Part shown: piece after piece, positions 55,050-62,507 of the stretch
How positions within the stretch are numbered: the stretch's first letter is position 1
Layout of the letters: the number at the start of each line of letters is the position of its first letter
From: Streptomyces sp. NBC_00414
GTDB taxonomy: Bacteria > Actinomycetota > Actinomycetes > Streptomycetales > Streptomycetaceae
Direction: 5' to 3'
NCBI RefSeq assembly: GCF_036038375.1
Contig: NZ_CP107935.1
Coordinates: 1,736,001 to 1,800,000, forward strand
DNA length: 64,000 bases
Notes under the pieces: generated by a model
The model's input: the letters and a program-made list of their open reading frames with translations, nothing else
Database searches by the model: none
Told to the model about the DNA's origin: nothing
Position numbers and translations under genes: made by a program

Positions 55050-55600
55050 TGGACGCGCACAATCTCTTCGAGACACCCACCACCTACCGGCTGATCCGCC
55101 TGGAGTACGCGCTCGGTCTCGTCGTCGCGGCGGCGTTGTTCCTCACGCACCTCGACGAGGTGCGCTGGCTGCCGGCGCTCGCGCTCTTCGTGTACATCGA
55201 CCTGATCGGCTACCTCCCCGGAGCGATCGCCCACCGGCGGGCCAAGGGCAGGCGGATCCCGCGGACGTACCACGTCCTCTACAACGTGATGCACAGTCTC
55301 GTCACCCAGGGGCTGGTGGCGCTGGCGTGGATCTGGCTGTTCGGCGCGGAGTGGGCGCTGCTGGCGCTGCCGATCCATCTCTTCGGCGACCGGGCGCTGT
55401 TCGGGAACTTCCTGAAACCGTTCGGGCTGCGCTTCGAGCCGGAGACCCATCCGGCGTACGAGCGGTTCCGCGCCGAATACGCGGCCCTGTCCCCGGAGAC
55501 CCGGGAAACCACCGGGGCGGCGGCCGGTACGGACCCGGCGCACCAGGAGCCCCGGCTCAGCGACCGGTTCGACGACCGGTTCGACGTGAGGACGACATGA
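55049..55600 (+). CDS. His-rich integral membrane protein (candidate N-N bond step)
   Basis: A 183-residue protein with about four hydrophobic segments (ALGLVVAAALFLTHL; WLPALALFVYIDLIGYLPGA; SLVTQGLVALAWIWLFGA; ALLALPIHLFG) and a polar C-terminal tail. His and Asp residues at membrane edges (D51, H62, H75, H82, H110, D114) could bind a metal. In valanimycin biosynthesis the membrane protein VlmO has been reported, as I recall, to act at the hydrazine-forming step; this gene is the only membrane enzyme candidate in the cluster. That assignment is inference. Overlaps both neighbours. Confidence 0.6.
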   Translation: MDAHNLFETPTTYRLIRLEYALGLVVAAALFLTHLDEVRWLPALALFVYIDLIGYLPGAIAHRRAKGRRIPRTYHVLYNVMHSLVTQGLVALAWIWLFGAEWALLALPIHLFGDRALFGNFLKPFGLRFEPETHPAYERFRAEYAALSPETRETTGAAAGTDPAHQEPRLSDRFDDRFDVRTT

Positions 55601-56088
55601 CGGGCACCGGCCTGCTGAGCGAGGGCACCGCGGTGTGGCGGTCCGCGGCCGGTGTGGCCGTGCTGACCTGCGGCCCGGCGGAACGGGCCCACGGCGTCAC
55701 GGTCAGCACCCTGTCCGTCGCCTCGCTGCGCCCGCCCATGGTCTCCGTCGCCCTGCGCCGAGGCAGCAGGGGGCTGGCGACACTCCTGGGCTCGGGCCGT
55801 TTCGCGGCCAACGCGCTGTCCGACCGGCAGGCCCGGCTGGCCCGGCACTTCGCCCGCTCCGACCGTACGGACGGCTGGGACCTGCCGGGCGCCACCGGCC
55901 TGTGGGACGGCCGCTCGGCCTGCGGTGCTCCGCTGCTGCGCGACGCCGTGGGCTGGCTGGAGTGCCAGGTCGAGCGGACCGTGCCGGTCGGCGACCACGA
56001 ACTGGTGCTGGCCCGTGTCCTGAGCTCCCGAGCCGGCACCGGATCACCCCTGCTGAACACCCTCCCGACAGGAGCAGACCGTGACTGA
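55597..56088 (+). CDS. Flavin reductase-like protein (VlmR role)
   Basis: A 163-residue member of the flavin-reductase split-barrel family: AAGVAVLTCGPAERAHGVTV, VSTLSVASLRPPMVSVALRR, and LLGSGRFAANALSDRQARLA are the FMN-binding strands. It should supply reduced flavin to the ACAD-fold N-hydroxylase at 52105, as VlmR does for VlmH. ATG overlaps the stop of the membrane protein (ATGA), and its own 3' end overlaps the start of the diiron protein by 8 bp, so stoichiometric translation is likely. Confidence 0.8.
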   Translation: MTGTGLLSEGTAVWRSAAGVAVLTCGPAERAHGVTVSTLSVASLRPPMVSVALRRGSRGLATLLGSGRFAANALSDRQARLARHFARSDRTDGWDLPGATGLWDGRSACGAPLLRDAVGWLECQVERTVPVGDHELVLARVLSSRAGTGSPLLNTLPTGADRD

Positions 56089-57073
56089 CACCCCAAGCGC
56101 TCCGAACACTCCGGCCTCTCCGGCCACCACCGCCGTCCCGGCCGAGGCCGACTGGGAGAAGGCCCCCTCGCTCGTCGAGGGCGCGATGAATCTGGAACTG
56201 ACCGCCCAGGACTGCGATCTGCGCTACTGGCTGCGCTCGGTCCCGCAGGGCACCCTGCGCGGCCAGGTGCTCGGCCACGCCCCCGAGGTGCGGCCCCTCG
56301 ACGTCACCCGCGAACCCGGCCCGCTCAACGACGCGCTCACCCAGGAGCTGGCCTTCCGCTCGATCGCCGAGGAGAAGGCCACCCGGGCCATCTCGTACCT
56401 GGTCGCGCTGGCCCCGTCCCTGGAGACGATGGAGTTCTACGCCACCCAGCTGATCGACGAGGCACGGCACTCCATGGTGTTCCGCAGCCATCTCACCGCG
56501 CTGGGGGTCGAGGACCTGACCGCCGACGTGGAGCGGCTCGCGGGGGCGGACCGGGACGCGATCCTCGTCCCGCTGGAGGAGCTGGGTCTTCGGGTCCTGC
56601 GTGAGGAGGCCGACTTCATCGGCGGTGTGGTCGTACTGACCATCCTCGTCGAGGGTGTGCTGGCGCCGGCCGCCGAGCTGAGCGAACGCAAGTGGCGGAT
56701 CTTCGACCCGGCGGCCTCGGACATCGAGCGGGGCGCGGGCATCGACGAGATACGCCATCTCACGGTCGGCAGTTCCGTCGCCCGCGAACATCTCCTCGCC
56801 CACCCCGAGGACCGGCCGCGGATCCTCGATCTCATCGTGCGCGGACGGCAGTTGTGGAGCGAACTGCCCGTGACCGACATGGTGCTGCGCCGTGAGGCCC
56901 TGTTCCAGGAGGGGCTCGACAAGCACACCGGGCTGGTCGGCGACTACGAGATCTGGCCCGGGCGGCGGCTCGTGGACACGACCGTCGAGGAGCGGGTCGG
57001 CACGGCGTTGCGGTGGTCGCAGGAGATGCAGACACGGCGGCTCGCGTACATGGGCCTCCCGGAAGCCGGCTGA
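56081..57073 (+). CDS. Ferritin-like non-haem diiron oxygenase (VlmB/AurF-like)
   Basis: The 330-residue helical protein has a diiron ligand set: E97 or E98 (SIAEEKATRA), E127xxH130 (DEARHSM), E191 (VEGVLAP) and E223xxH226 (IDEIRHLTV). The fold groups with AurF-type amine/hydrazine oxygenases. In valanimycin biosynthesis a diiron enzyme is thought to oxidise the hydrazine to the azoxy group; this is the natural candidate. GTG start with AGGAG upstream; last gene of the plus-strand operon. Long Pro/Ala-rich N-terminus (about 25 residues) is probably disordered. Confidence 0.8.
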   Translation: MTDTPSAPNTPASPATTAVPAEADWEKAPSLVEGAMNLELTAQDCDLRYWLRSVPQGTLRGQVLGHAPEVRPLDVTREPGPLNDALTQELAFRSIAEEKATRAISYLVALAPSLETMEFYATQLIDEARHSMVFRSHLTALGVEDLTADVERLAGADRDAILVPLEELGLRVLREEADFIGGVVVLTILVEGVLAPAAELSERKWRIFDPAASDIERGAGIDEIRHLTVGSSVAREHLLAHPEDRPRILDLIVRGRQLWSELPVTDMVLRREALFQEGLDKHTGLVGDYEIWPGRRLVDTTVEERVGTALRWSQEMQTRRLAYMGLPEAG

Positions 57074-57106
57074 TCCCCCGGCGGTCTCCGGCAGCCCGTC
57101 GTCGGC

Positions 57107-57835
57107 TCACGGCACCCCGCGCGCGAGGGCACGCACCACGGCGGCGGCGGCCACCGCGTGCCCCCTGCTGCTGAGCCGGCCGGGCCCCGGTGCCCACAGG
57201 GAGTTCGGGTCGAGGCCCCGCTGGTGCCGCATCAGGTCGACGTGCCGGGCCGCGTGATGGAGCGTCACCAGGGCGATGCGCTGGACGAGCCGGAGCTGAC
57301 GTTCGCGTACCGCGGTGTCCCGCTGGGTGGAGGAGGCGCGGGCGGCCTGCGGTCCGCCCGCCGCGGACCGGTCGAAGGGGCTGATCACGACGGCGTCGCG
57401 GTAGGTGGCGCTCCGCAGGGATTCCAGGATCCGGCTGAGTTCGGCCTCCACGGAGTCGAGGTCGAACGTCGCCTCCCTCAGTTCGGGGCCGCCGCACGAG
57501 ATCAGCGCCAGGTCGCCGCGGAAGACGAGGGCGTCCAGCACCTGCCGGGAGCGCATCTCGAACAGCGACAGGTCCCTGCGTCCGCGCGCGGTACGGCAGG
57601 CGAGGCCGGGGTGCGCCGCACGGAGCGCGGCGGACACCCGGTCGCTCCAGCTCACCGGGCGGTATCCGGGCACGACGGCCGCCCGCGCCAGACGCGACTC
57701 GTGCTCCCCGAGGATCACGACCCGTCGCCAGGGCGCGTCCGCGAGGGCGGTGACGGCCTCACCGGGACGCAGGCAGCGCGGGTCGTCGTCCTCCGAGGGA
57801 GGCGCGAGAGACGGCGCGTCCGTGTCATCCGTCAT
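57107..57835 (-). CDS. SGNH-hydrolase-like protein with lost catalytic residues
   Basis: The 242-residue product aligns with SGNH/GDSL hydrolases: VVILGEHESRL occupies the GDS block, LISCGGPEL the GxN block and LSSRGHAVAA the final His block. The nucleophile Ser is replaced (G-E-H, residues 43-45) and the oxyanion Asn is replaced by Pro (residue 117), so esterase activity is unlikely; only H226 remains. It may be a binding or structural protein of the pathway. Its start overlaps the stop of the MmgE/PrpD gene (ATGA), so it is the third gene of the minus-strand operon. Confidence 0.65.
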   Translation of the reverse strand: MTDDTDAPSLAPPSEDDDPRCLRPGEAVTALADAPWRRVVILGEHESRLARAAVVPGYRPVSWSDRVSAALRAAHPGLACRTARGRRDLSLFEMRSRQVLDALVFRGDLALISCGGPELREATFDLDSVEAELSRILESLRSATYRDAVVISPFDRSAAGGPQAARASSTQRDTAVRERQLRLVQRIALVTLHHAARHVDLMRHQRGLDPNSLWAPGPGRLSSRGHAVAAAAVVRALARGVP

Positions 57836-59874
57836 GGGCGTTCCCCCGCGCCTCTCTCCGCACCTTCGCCACGCCCGTCTCGGCGCCCTGTTCCAGCGCC
57901 CGTCTCCGCGCCCGCCCCCACGTCCGTCTCGGCGCTCGCTCCAGCACTCCTTCCAGCGCCCGTCTCGGCACTCGCTCCAGCGCTTGTCCCCAAGCTCTTC
58001 TCCGCACGCTCGACGTGGCCGCGGAGTTCCTCGACGACCCGCGACCAGAGTCCTTCGTCGCCCGCGGGCATCCGGTCGAGCACACCGAGCAGGTGGGCGG
58101 CGTTCCGGCGTACCAGGTCGACGAGCACGTCTCGCGGTGCCGAGGCGAGGAGCGCGTCGACCGTCGCCTTCGCCGCCTCCGAGAGCACACCCGAGGTCGC
58201 CAACGCGGCTGCCTGCACGGCGAGTTCGGCCAGCACACGGTCGGGGACGGAGTCGGCGGACGCCAGCAGACGCCCGTACGCCCCCTCCAACGCACGGGTG
58301 TCCACCGAGCCGGTCCGCCGACTCCGTCCGGGGCGCCGTCGTTCGCCCCGGGGAATCTCCGCCCGCGCCTCGTCCGCCGCTCCGGACAGCGCAAGGGAGA
58401 TGAGTCGTGCGACCCCGTTCACATCGAGGTCCGGCAACTCCGAGATCAAGTGCGGGACTTCGGGATCGCCTCCGCTTCGCAGGAACTTCTCACGGGCCAG
58501 TGCCGAGTGGTCCGCGCCGCCCACGGCCCCGACGGCCTGCGCACGGTGGGCGGACAACTCGCGCCCGTCGCGCAGCCGTACGGTCACGCGCGCGCCCAGG
58601 CGCTTGGTGGCGAAGCGGAAGTCGGTCTCGGGGGCCAGCCAGGCCGGGGGCAGCATGTCGGCCGCGTGCCCGTCGGCTCCGCGCACCCAGGCGTCGGCGT
58701 GTTCGCCGGCGCGCCGCAGGGCTTGGCCGAGGGGCGCGGTCGACAGCAGCGCGGCGCGGCTGAACTGCGGGTCGTGGACGGTGCGTACCCTCGCCGCGAG
58801 TTTCCAGCGTTCGGGGCGTTCGACGGCGGGGGGCATCAGATCCGCGGGTTCGAGGGCGCCGGTGAGGAGCGCGGTGGCCACGTTGTAGGGCAGGGAGAAG
58901 TTCAGTGCGGCGACGCTCGCGTTCGGGCCGATGTGCCGTGCCCGGGACGCCCGGTCGAGTCCGCTGGTGAGGAGGGACCCCTCGACGACGACCTCCGCGA
59001 TGCCGTCGGGGTCGACGCCTGCGGCTCGCAGTGCGACCGAGCAGTCCACCGCGCAGTCGACGGCGGCACTGAGATAGGCGCTGCCCGGGTGGATCTTGTA
59101 GGAGAGCGTCTCCGTGTGCCAGAGCGTGCCCAGTCCGGCCACCGCCTCCTCGGGCAGCGGCACGTCCGCGTACCGGCGCAGGAATCCCTCCGGGTGTTCC
59201 AGTACGTCCGCGGGTCCCCGCAGTCCGGCAAGGGCCCCGTCGCAGGCGGCGAGGCCGGTCTGGATGGGTGCCGCCGCGGCGAACCCCTTGGCGTCGGTGG
59301 AGAGGAAGCCCGGGGTGAGGGTCCAGGGCGGTACGGAGAAGGCCAGGCCGAGCCCGTTCACCCAGGTGCGGGCGGGCGCGTCGAGGGCTCTCAGCCGGCC
59401 GGCGACCGTGCCCGCGAGGTGGGTGTGCGCGGCGGCCTGTCCGCGGAAGGGGCCGAGGGTCGCGGCGGCGGTGACCCGTGCCGCGCTCTCGTCGGCGGCC
59501 AGGATCGCCGTGAGCAACTGCCGTCCGTCGAGCCGCAGTTGCCCGGCGTACACGAGGGGCACGGTGACGCAGGAGTGCGAGAGGTGACCCGCGTACGCCG
59601 TGTCGTCGTGGTCCAGGCAGATGGCGGCCATCGCCAGGGAGACGGCCGCGCGCGCCGGGTCCTGCTGGAGCGGTCCGCCGTACGCCCTGGCGATCCGTCT
59701 GCCGAGCGGGTGCGCGTATCCGGTGCGGGCGGCGGCGAGCTGGCTGAGGAGCTGGCTCCTGAGGTGGGCGACGACCCGGTCGGGGGCGTCGTCGAGTTCC
59801 AGGTCGCTCGCCCAGTCGGCGAGTCGGCCCAGCAGGGTGCGGCCGCCGGAGGCGTCGGCCGGCTCCGAGGTCAC
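57832..59874 (-). CDS. MmgE/PrpD-family lyase with C-terminal extension (VlmK role)
   Basis: 680 residues. The first 470 match MmgE/PrpD: LDHDDTAYAGHLSHSCVTVP, GLAFSVPPWTLTPG, LSYKIHPGSAYLSAAVD. VlmK of valanimycin biosynthesis belongs to this family and eliminates phosphate from the phosphorylated hydroxyl (serine-derived) intermediate to give the acrylate. The same step is proposed. The last 200 residues add a helical region and a repetitive Gly/Ala/Ser/Glu tail (SAGASAETGAGRSAGASAET), absent from usual family members of about 450 residues. Overlaps both neighbours by 4 bp. Confidence 0.78.
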   Translation of the reverse strand: MTSEPADASGGRTLLGRLADWASDLELDDAPDRVVAHLRSQLLSQLAAARTGYAHPLGRRIARAYGGPLQQDPARAAVSLAMAAICLDHDDTAYAGHLSHSCVTVPLVYAGQLRLDGRQLLTAILAADESAARVTAAATLGPFRGQAAAHTHLAGTVAGRLRALDAPARTWVNGLGLAFSVPPWTLTPGFLSTDAKGFAAAAPIQTGLAACDGALAGLRGPADVLEHPEGFLRRYADVPLPEEAVAGLGTLWHTETLSYKIHPGSAYLSAAVDCAVDCSVALRAAGVDPDGIAEVVVEGSLLTSGLDRASRARHIGPNASVAALNFSLPYNVATALLTGALEPADLMPPAVERPERWKLAARVRTVHDPQFSRAALLSTAPLGQALRRAGEHADAWVRGADGHAADMLPPAWLAPETDFRFATKRLGARVTVRLRDGRELSAHRAQAVGAVGGADHSALAREKFLRSGGDPEVPHLISELPDLDVNGVARLISLALSGAADEARAEIPRGERRRPGRSRRTGSVDTRALEGAYGRLLASADSVPDRVLAELAVQAAALATSGVLSEAAKATVDALLASAPRDVLVDLVRRNAAHLLGVLDRMPAGDEGLWSRVVEELRGHVERAEKSLGTSAGASAETGAGRSAGASAETDVGAGAETGAGTGRRDGRGEGAERGAGERP

Positions 59875-61478
59875 CGGGTGTTTCCCGTCCTCGTCCCGGC
59901 GGGTGCGGCGACCTCGGGCGCGGCTGGGACGTCAGCGGCGACCCGCCCCGCGCCGCGCCCGAGGAGCACCAGTGCGCAGAGCCCGCCGGCGAGCGTGCCG
60001 GCCGCCGCGACCTGCATCACGAGATGCACGCCGTCGACGAAGACGGGGCCCACCGCGTCGAGGACCGGCCGCCGCAGTTCGGGCGGCAGGGCGTCGGTGC
60101 GGGACAGGTCACCGTCGCTGAGCAGCGCGTACGCACGGTCGCGGGCGTCCTGCGGCATGGGCACCCCGGCGAGCGCCCCGGGCAGCGCGTCGCGCAGGTG
60201 GCGCAGCAGCAGCGCCCCGGCGAGCGCCACCCCGAAGACGGCGCCGACCTGGCGGAACGTGTTGGAGATGCCGGACGCCGTGCCGGCCTGCTCGGGCGGT
60301 ACGGATCCGAGCAGGGCGACGGTCGCGGGCGCGCCGGTGAAGGAGACGCCGATGCCGAGCAGGGTCAGCGCCCACCAGTAGTCGCCGAAGCCGCTGCCCG
60401 CGTCGAGCGCCGTGAGGCCGTACAGCCCGGCCGCCGAGAAGAGCGAGCCGGCCACGATGGGGGCACGCGGTCCGGTCCTGGCCGCGACGACGCTCGCCGC
60501 GAACGAGGCGATCATGATGGGCACGGTCAGCGCCAGGAACCGTACGCCCGTCTCGATGCTGCTCAGTCCCTGCACGCTCTGCAGATGGAGGGTCAGCAGG
60601 AAGATCGCCGCGAACAGGCCGAAGAGACTGAGGAAGTTGACCGCGCCCGCCACCGCCACGACCGGCTTGCGGAACAGCTTCGGCGGCAGCATCGGATCCG
60701 GCTGCCGCAGCTCCCACACCACGAACGCCGCGAGCGTCACCACCGACGTGGCGAACGCGCCGACGATGAGTGCGGAGGTCCACCCCTCGGTGTTGCCCTC
60801 GATGAGCGCGTACGCCAGTGAGGCGATCGCGACGACGAACAGCAGCTGGCCCACGATGTCCGGACGCCGGGCGCGCGGCCCGCGGTTCTCGGTCAGCAGC
60901 CGGGCCAGCACTACGGTGGCGAGCACCCCGATGGGTACGTTGACCCAGAAGATGCTCTGCCAGCCGACGGTGTCGACGAGCACTCCGCCGACCAACGGCC
61001 CTGCGGACAGGGCGAGTCCGCCGATCCCGGCCCAGATACCGATGGCCTTCGCGCGGGCCGCCGGCTCGGTGTACGTCGCCGAGACCAGCGCGAGCGACAC
61101 CGGGATCATGATGGACCCGCACACGCCCTGCAGGGCCCGCCCGGCCAGCAGGGCGCCCGTCGATCCGGCGAGCGCGCACAGGACCGAGCTGAGCGTGAAG
61201 CCGACCAGACCGCCGAGGAACAGCCGTTTGCGGCCGATGATGTCGCCGACGGTGCCCGAGGTGAGCAGCAGACAGGCGAAGGCGAGGGCGTACGCGTCGA
61301 CGACCCACTGGAGTCCGGCCAGATCGGCGTTCAGGTCCCGCTGGATGTCGGGCAGCGCCACGTTCACGATCGTGGCGTCGAGGTAGACCATGAACACGCC
61401 GAAACAGACGAAGAACAGGAGCAGGCCCTTCGAGTGGTGCGTGGTCCGCGCACCGGTCGCGCGGGTTGCGTCGCTCAT
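59871..61478 (-). CDS. MFS exporter (14-helix drug:H+ antiporter type)
   Basis: The 535-residue membrane protein has 14 predicted helices. Motif A-like GTVGDIIGRKRLFLGGLVGF, the early LDATIVNVALPDIQRDLNA and GSIMIPVSLALVSATYTE mark the DHA2 (EmrB/QacA) group. Likely exports the cluster product and gives self-resistance, the role given to VlmF in valanimycin producers. First gene of the minus-strand operon; the TetR gene is divergent and two operator-like palindromes lie between, so it is probably repressed until product binds the regulator. Confidence 0.85.
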   Translation of the reverse strand: MSDATRATGARTTHHSKGLLLFFVCFGVFMVYLDATIVNVALPDIQRDLNADLAGLQWVVDAYALAFACLLLTSGTVGDIIGRKRLFLGGLVGFTLSSVLCALAGSTGALLAGRALQGVCGSIMIPVSLALVSATYTEPAARAKAIGIWAGIGGLALSAGPLVGGVLVDTVGWQSIFWVNVPIGVLATVVLARLLTENRGPRARRPDIVGQLLFVVAIASLAYALIEGNTEGWTSALIVGAFATSVVTLAAFVVWELRQPDPMLPPKLFRKPVVAVAGAVNFLSLFGLFAAIFLLTLHLQSVQGLSSIETGVRFLALTVPIMIASFAASVVAARTGPRAPIVAGSLFSAAGLYGLTALDAGSGFGDYWWALTLLGIGVSFTGAPATVALLGSVPPEQAGTASGISNTFRQVGAVFGVALAGALLLRHLRDALPGALAGVPMPQDARDRAYALLSDGDLSRTDALPPELRRPVLDAVGPVFVDGVHLVMQVAAAGTLAGGLCALVLLGRGAGRVAADVPAAPEVAAPAGTRTGNTR

Positions 61479-61528
61479 TGCGGGTCCTCACCGTGTGGGG
61501 CCGGAGCGGGGCTTGCGTGAGAAAGTAA

Positions 61529-61570
61529 TGACCGGCGGTCAGTCAGTCAACGGAGAATGACCGACGGTCA
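61529..61570. promoter_or_regulatory. Two TGACCGnCGGTCA palindromes (TetR operators)
   Basis: TGACCGGCGGTCA at 61529-61541 and TGACCGACGGTCA at 61558-61570, centres 29 bp apart, in the gap between the exporter (minus) and the TetR gene (plus). Each is a perfect 13-bp palindrome. Confidence 0.8.
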
Positions 61571-61599
61571 GTCAAATCCCTTACAGAAAAGGCGAACTG

Positions 61600-62238
61600 A
61601 TGGCACCGGCAGCCACCCGACGCAAACGGGTCACCAAGAGTCCCGAGGACCGCAGGGCCGCATTGGTGCGGGGTGCGGCGAAGGTCTTCCGCGAGAAGGG
61701 TTTCGCGGCGGCGACGATCGCCGAGCTGGCCGAGGCGGGCGAGGTCGCCAAGGGCACCTTCTATCTGTACTTCGACTCCAAGGACCATCTGCTGGGCGCG
61801 ATGTGGGAGGAGTACGTCGACGGGTTCCTGCAGGCCACCCGGGAGCGCCTGGAGGAGAGCGAGGACTGGTGGCCGACGCTGGACCGGCTGGTGCGCGCGC
61901 TCGTGGAGCACGCCGTGGAGAACGCGGCCCTGCACCGGATCGTCTACGGGTCGGCGAACGCCAAGGCCCTGGAACTGTGCCGGAGTTCGAACCGTCGGGT
62001 GGTGGACCTGGTCGGCGACTTCGTCGAACGCGGCGCGCACGCGGGGGCGTTCGAGGCCTGCGACCCCCGGTTGGTCTGCCGGATGCTGTTCTACGCGGCG
62101 GACGGCCTGCTCGACGACATGATCAGCCGCGACGAGGACATCGACCCGGAGGCGATCGTGACAGCGGTACGGGAGCTGACGCATCGCGGTCTCGGCGGTC
62201 CGCCCGTCCCCTCGGATCCGGCGTCCGCGACCTCCTGA
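61600..62238 (+). CDS. TetR-family repressor
   Basis: A 212-residue regulator with an N-terminal HTH (ALVRGAAKVFREKGFAAATI; EAGEVAKGTFYLYFDSKDHL, about residues 20-65) and an all-helical ligand-binding domain. Divergent from the exporter operon (exporter, MmgE/PrpD, SGNH-like), it most likely binds the paired palindromes at 61529-61570 and responds to the product or a late intermediate. ATG at 61600; AAAAGG lies about eight bases upstream. A basic N-terminal tail (RRKRVTKSPEDRR) may extend DNA contact. Confidence 0.87.
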   Translation: MAPAATRRKRVTKSPEDRRAALVRGAAKVFREKGFAAATIAELAEAGEVAKGTFYLYFDSKDHLLGAMWEEYVDGFLQATRERLEESEDWWPTLDRLVRALVEHAVENAALHRIVYGSANAKALELCRSSNRRVVDLVGDFVERGAHAGAFEACDPRLVCRMLFYAADGLLDDMISRDEDIDPEAIVTAVRELTHRGLGGPPVPSDPASATS

Positions 62239-62256
62239 CCGCGGACGGACCGCCGA

Positions 62257-62284
62257 TCTCAGCCCCGTGTCAGCGGCGTCTCAG
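62257..62284 (+). promoter_or_regulatory. SARP-type operator upstream of the tRNA-like gene
   Basis: TCTCAG at 62257, TGTCAG at 62268 and TCTCAG at 62279, exactly 11 bp apart. The triple has the same hexamers, order and period as 50232-50259. It ends 58 bp before the tRNA-like gene, a distance suited to a SARP-dependent promoter reading into it. Confidence 0.75.
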
Positions 62285-62342
62285 CAGCCCGCGGCAGCAT
62301 CGGACTCGCAACGGTTCCACGCGGTTCCACATGCTTCGACCG

Positions 62343-62429
62343 GGAGAGGTGCCCGCAGCGGCCCAACGGGGTTCCGGCGTCAGCCGGTTCGGGTGCAAGC
62401 CCGCGCAGGTTCGAATCCTGCCCTCTCCG
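62343..62429 (+). tRNA. Class II Ser-type tRNA-like gene with collapsed anticodon loop
   Basis: An 87-nt cloverleaf: acceptor GGAGAGG/CCTCTCC, discriminator G (no CCA), D stem CCCG/CGGG with GG in the loop, a long variable arm (CGGGT-GCAA-GCCCG, GNRA-type loop) and T arm GCAGG-TTCGAAT-CCTGC. This is the tRNA-Ser layout, and seryl-tRNA synthetase reads the variable arm and discriminator, not the anticodon. The anticodon arm is abnormal: a 5/7/5 fold needs a T-T and a C-C mismatch and puts C at position 33, whereas CCGGC-GTCA-GCCGG makes five GC pairs and a four-base loop. If decoded it would read GUC. It lies 79 bp upstream of the DAG-kinase-like gene. Confidence 0.75.
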
Positions 62430-62507
62430 CACAGTTCTCGCGCCACAGTCCTTGCCGCACAGTCCTCGCCACACGCATCGCCGTCGATCGCGCCGGAGAG
62501 TCCGCCG

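Noticed and set aside
62343..62429. Reading the tRNA-like gene as an ordinary tRNA-Asp (GUC)
   Set aside because: A long variable arm and the acceptor/discriminator are Ser-type, and the anticodon stem in that register has two mismatches and C at position 33.
61557..62507. A longer 5' extension of the DAG-kinase-like gene through the tRNA-like region
   Set aside because: The extension would translate the TetR gene out of frame and the tRNA-like gene; a good ribosome-binding site precedes the ATG at 62508.
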